Under the pieces are notes generated by a model. It saw nothing but the letters and a program-made list of their open reading frames with translations, searched no databases and had not been told where the DNA came from. Below are positions 59,351 through 64,000 of a stretch of 64,000 bases of DNA, in pieces. The stretch's first letter is position 1; the number at the start of each line of letters is the position of its first letter. This stretch comes from Halolamina pelagica (GTDB lineage: Archaea > Halobacteriota > Halobacteria > Halobacteriales > Haloferacaceae). The position numbers were made by a program, and so were the translations under genes. The stretch lies in the NCBI RefSeq assembly GCF_900115675.1, contig NZ_FOXI01000005.1, forward strand, positions 124,001 through 188,000, in the 5' to 3' direction.

Positions 59351-59382
59351 ACCCTTTTGGGCCTCCGCCGCCTACCACACGT

Positions 59383-61245
59383 GTGAACGTCGTTCCCGAC
59401 ACCAGCGTCGTCGTCGACGGCCGCGTCTCCGAGCGCGTCGCCGACGGGCGCTACGAGGGTGTCACCGTCTACGTCCCCGAAGCCGTCGTCGGCGAGCTCG
59501 AAGCCCAGGCCAACGCGGGGTACGACCCGGGTTGGACTGGGTTAGAGGAGCTCCAGCGTCTCGCCGAGTACGCCGACGACGGCGAGATCCGGGTCGAGTA
59601 CGTCGGCCGTCGCCCCAACGCCGCCGAGACCGAAGGCGCCGGCGAGGGCGACATCGACGCCCTGATCCGCGACCTCGCGGCCGAGTACGACGCCACGCTG
59701 TTGACCAGCGACGGCGTGCAGGCCGAGGTCGCCCGCGCGAAGGGGCTCGACGTTGACTACGTCGAGCCCGTCGTCGACACCGACGCCGCCGAACCCGAGA
59801 CCGAGGGGCTGGCCGTCGAGGAGTTCTTCACCGACGACACGATGAGCCTCCACCTCCGGGCCGGCACACAGCCCAAGGCCAAACGCGGCGAGATCGGCGA
59901 GATGCACTACGAGCGGATCGCCGACGAGCCGACGAGCGACGAGCAGATGGAGGAGTTGGCGACCGACGTGATCGAGACCGCCCGGGCCTCCTCGGACGGC
60001 TTCATCGAACTCAGCGAGGAGGGGATGGACATCGTCCAGTACCGGGACTACCGGATCGCGGTCGCCCGCCCGCCCTTCGCCGACGCCGTCGAGATCACGG
60101 CCGTCCGGCCGGTCGCGAAGACCACCATCGACGACTACGCGATGGCCGACGAGCTCAAGGAGCGCTTCACCGAGCGCCAGCGCGGCGTGCTCATCTCCGG
60201 CTCGCCGGGCGCCGGGAAGTCCACGTTCGCCCAGGCGGTCGCGGAGTACCTCAACGACAACGACTTCGCGGTCAAGACGATGGAGAAACCGCGGGACCTG
60301 CAGGTCGGCCCCGAGATCACCCAGTACACCGAACTCGGCGGCTCGATGGAGAACACCGCCGACTCGCTGCTGATGGTCCGGCCGGACTACACCGTCTACG
60401 ACGAGGTCCGCAAGACCGAGGACTTCGAGACGTTCGCGGACATGCGGCTGGCGGGGGTCGGGATGATCGGCGTCGTCCACGCCACCCGCGCCATCGACGC
60501 GCTCCAGCGCCTCGTCGGCCGGGTCGAACTCGGGATGATCCCGCAGGTCGTCGACACCGTCGTCTACATCGAAGCCGGGCAGATCCACACCGTCTACGAC
60601 GTGGAGACCGAAGTGAAGGTGCCCGCCGGGCTCACCGCCGAGGACCTCGCGCGCCCGGTGATCATGATCACCGACAGCGAGACCGGCACGCCCAAGTACG
60701 AGATCTACACGTTCAACCGGCAGGTCGTCACCGTCCCGCTCGACGACGAGGGGGAGGAGCCCTCCGGGGTGAACCAGATCGCGAAACAGGAGATCGAGCG
60801 CGAGATCCACTCGGTCGCCCGGGGCCACGTCGAGGTGGAACTCCAGGGCCAGGACCGCGCGGTCGTCTACGTCGAGGAGGACGACATCTCCTACGTGATC
60901 GGCAAGGGCGGCGGCCGGATCACCGAGATCGAGGACCGGCTCGGCATCGACATCGACGTGCGCACCCACGAGGAGAACCCCGCCCCGACGGCCGCCAACG
61001 GTGGCGAGTCGGCCGGCTCCCCGCAGGGCGAGGTCGTCGACCCCGAGATCACCGCCCGCCACGTCGTCATCCGGCTGGACGAACACGTCGGCGAGACCGT
61101 CGAGGTCCGCGCCGGCGGCGATTACCTGTTCACTGCGACCGTCGGCCGCGGCGGCGACGTGCAGGTCTCCCGCGGCTCGGCGATCGCGGAGGAGCTCGAG
61201 GACGCGATCGACCGCAAGCAGCAGATCACGGTCGTTCCGGCCTGA
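59383..61245 (+). CDS. PINc-KH domain VirB11/PilT-like ATPase
   Basis: 620 aa from a GTG at 59383. Three parts: an N-terminal PIN nuclease fold (VVPDTSVVVDGRVSE, then GDIDALIRDLA and LLTSDGVQAEVA with acidic residues, 1-130), a secretion-type ATPase (Walker A GSPGAGKSTFAQA near 275-287; RPDYTVYDEVRKTEDF; GVVHATRAIDA), and a KH RNA-binding domain near 505-527 (ISYVIGKGGGRITEIE). A broadly conserved archaeal single-copy gene whose domain mix suggests RNA handling powered by ATP; precise role unknown. Confidence 0.93.
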   Translation: MNVVPDTSVVVDGRVSERVADGRYEGVTVYVPEAVVGELEAQANAGYDPGWTGLEELQRLAEYADDGEIRVEYVGRRPNAAETEGAGEGDIDALIRDLAAEYDATLLTSDGVQAEVARAKGLDVDYVEPVVDTDAAEPETEGLAVEEFFTDDTMSLHLRAGTQPKAKRGEIGEMHYERIADEPTSDEQMEELATDVIETARASSDGFIELSEEGMDIVQYRDYRIAVARPPFADAVEITAVRPVAKTTIDDYAMADELKERFTERQRGVLISGSPGAGKSTFAQAVAEYLNDNDFAVKTMEKPRDLQVGPEITQYTELGGSMENTADSLLMVRPDYTVYDEVRKTEDFETFADMRLAGVGMIGVVHATRAIDALQRLVGRVELGMIPQVVDTVVYIEAGQIHTVYDVETEVKVPAGLTAEDLARPVIMITDSETGTPKYEIYTFNRQVVTVPLDDEGEEPSGVNQIAKQEIEREIHSVARGHVEVELQGQDRAVVYVEEDDISYVIGKGGGRITEIEDRLGIDIDVRTHEENPAPTAANGGESAGSPQGEVVDPEITARHVVIRLDEHVGETVEVRAGGDYLFTATVGRGGDVQVSRGSAIAEELEDAIDRKQQITVVPA

Positions 61246-61400
61246 CCGGCGACCGCGATCCGACCGGCGACGCGTTCGCTGTCCCGCAGTCGGGCGGTTC
61301 TACCGCAGATGAACACGGCGAGCGGCCGAGCCGTCGCAGTGCCGTGGCCCTTGTCAACTATGCGCAAGAACTTAGACGCTACGGCGCCAAGATCCACAGT

Positions 61401-61604
61401 ATGGCCACCAGCAACCGCGGCATGAACCCGCTCGACACGCTCCGGGACCGCTTCGACGAGGTGGAGACGGTCTGTCCGGCGTGTGGCTACGACGACGACG
61501 ACGGGACGTGGGCCACCGAGACCGACGGCGCCGAGGTCCGGTACGAGCACGACTGTCCGAGCTGCGGGAAGGTCACCGCCCACACGATATCTCTCGGGCG
61601 GTAG
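61401..61604 (+). CDS. small CPxCG zinc-finger protein
   Basis: 67 aa from the ATG at 61401; an in-frame ATG at 61344 adds 19 residues and is less likely. Two zinc knuckles, CPACG and CPSCG, separated by about 27 residues, form one treble-clef or rubredoxin-like site. Resembles the haloarchaeal family I recall as HVO_0649-like zinc finger proteins. No other domain; a regulator or adaptor role is likely. Located just upstream of uvrA. Confidence 0.82.
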   Translation: MATSNRGMNPLDTLRDRFDEVETVCPACGYDDDDGTWATETDGAEVRYEHDCPSCGKVTAHTISLGR

Positions 61605-61687
61605 CTGGAGGGCGGACAGCGGGCGCGTGCGCGGTGATCCCCCGGGACCGACGGGTTCAACCCTCCCGACTCCGTAGCCGGCGCTGA

Positions 61688-64000
<2,313 letters not shown>

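Noticed and set aside
59075-59382. SRP (7S) RNA or RNase P RNA in the 308-bp structured interval
   Set aside because: Diagnostic motifs are missing: no GGAAGG-type SRP helix 8 loop, no GAGGAAAGUCC RNase P core, and the ends do not pair.
61241-61290. Short repeat GACCGGCGAC after the PIN-KH ATPase, matching the mutL repeat
   Set aside because: Ten-base match in GC-rich DNA and only loosely repeated; expected by chance.

Overview
The window is 64 kb of very GC-rich chromosome from a halophilic archaeon (class Halobacteria). The evidence is strongly acidic proteins, TATA boxes about 27 nt upstream of start codons (leaderless transcripts), archaeal information genes (RpoH/Rpb5, aIF1A, Pus10, Hel308, Cgi121, RNase HII, a PIN-KH ATPase) and haloarchaeal families such as HalX regulators and small CPxCG zinc fingers. 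I cannot place it below class. It reads as core chromosome: no insertion sequence, integrase, CRISPR array or phage gene was seen, and genes are tightly packed. Many pairs overlap by 1-4 nt (TGATG, TAATG, GTGA), and three convergent pairs share a 4-bp palindromic stop.

Layout. 0-5.5 kb: rpoH, tRNA-Asp(GTC), trehalose-phosphate synthase, a dihydropteroate-synthase-like protein, a HerA-like ATPase coupled to a two-helix membrane peptide, and an anchored surface-domain protein. 5.6-8.1 kb: three consecutive methyltransferase genes (a divergent Pcm paralogue, a winged-helix methyltransferase and canonical Pcm). 8.2-16 kb: a membrane DHH phosphoesterase, an aldo/keto reductase, PEP synthase, NikR, a deaminase-type amidohydrolase and a DsbA/FrnE-type oxidoreductase. 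16-21.7 kb: a candidate structured RNA, then mutS, a degenerate Nudix gene and mutL. 21.7-26.6 kb: coaBC and an NRDE-family gene facing each other across one shared TATA box, ThpR, TPR and DUF424 proteins, and a lipoprotein with two tandem HiPIP domains. 26.9-28.7 kb: SufS and SufU. 28.7-34.6 kb: a winged-helix regulator, a KaiC/RAD55-like ATPase, a HalX response regulator, a RecJ-like DHH protein, an MFS carrier and an amidohydrolase. 34.6-35.6 kb: two gene-poor structured intervals, one with a 66-nt imperfect hairpin and one with a 71-bp tandem duplication. 35.6-42.8 kb: pus10-rnhB, ogt, secF-secD, nfeD and an SPFH/stomatin gene. 42.9-50.4 kb: an ABC importer lacking a binding protein, a SAM hydrolase (DUF62), an ABC exporter, a GYD protein and an M20 amidohydrolase. 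50.5-53.5 kb: hel308-cgi121 and tRNA-Gln(CTG). 53.6-58.6 kb: DoxX, PurO, a phosphoesterase, a class Ic ribonucleotide reductase beta subunit translationally coupled to a 37-aa peptide ending in a CxxC, a thioesterase and aspartate kinase. 58.8-64 kb: aIF1A, a structured promoter-bearing interval, the PIN-KH ATPase, a zinc-finger protein and uvrA (runs off the end).

Genome maintenance is well represented (mutS/mutL, uvrA, ogt, hel308, rnhB, RecJ-like, nrdB), as are iron-sulfur/redox functions (sufS, sufU, HiPIP, FrnE-like) and membrane quality control or secretion (secDF, nfeD-stomatin). The most unusual items are the RNR-coupled CxxC micro-ORF, the tandem HiPIP lipoprotein, and four intergenic regions whose base pairing and promoters suggest unannotated RNAs. 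Functions come from reading motifs in the translations; no database search was run.
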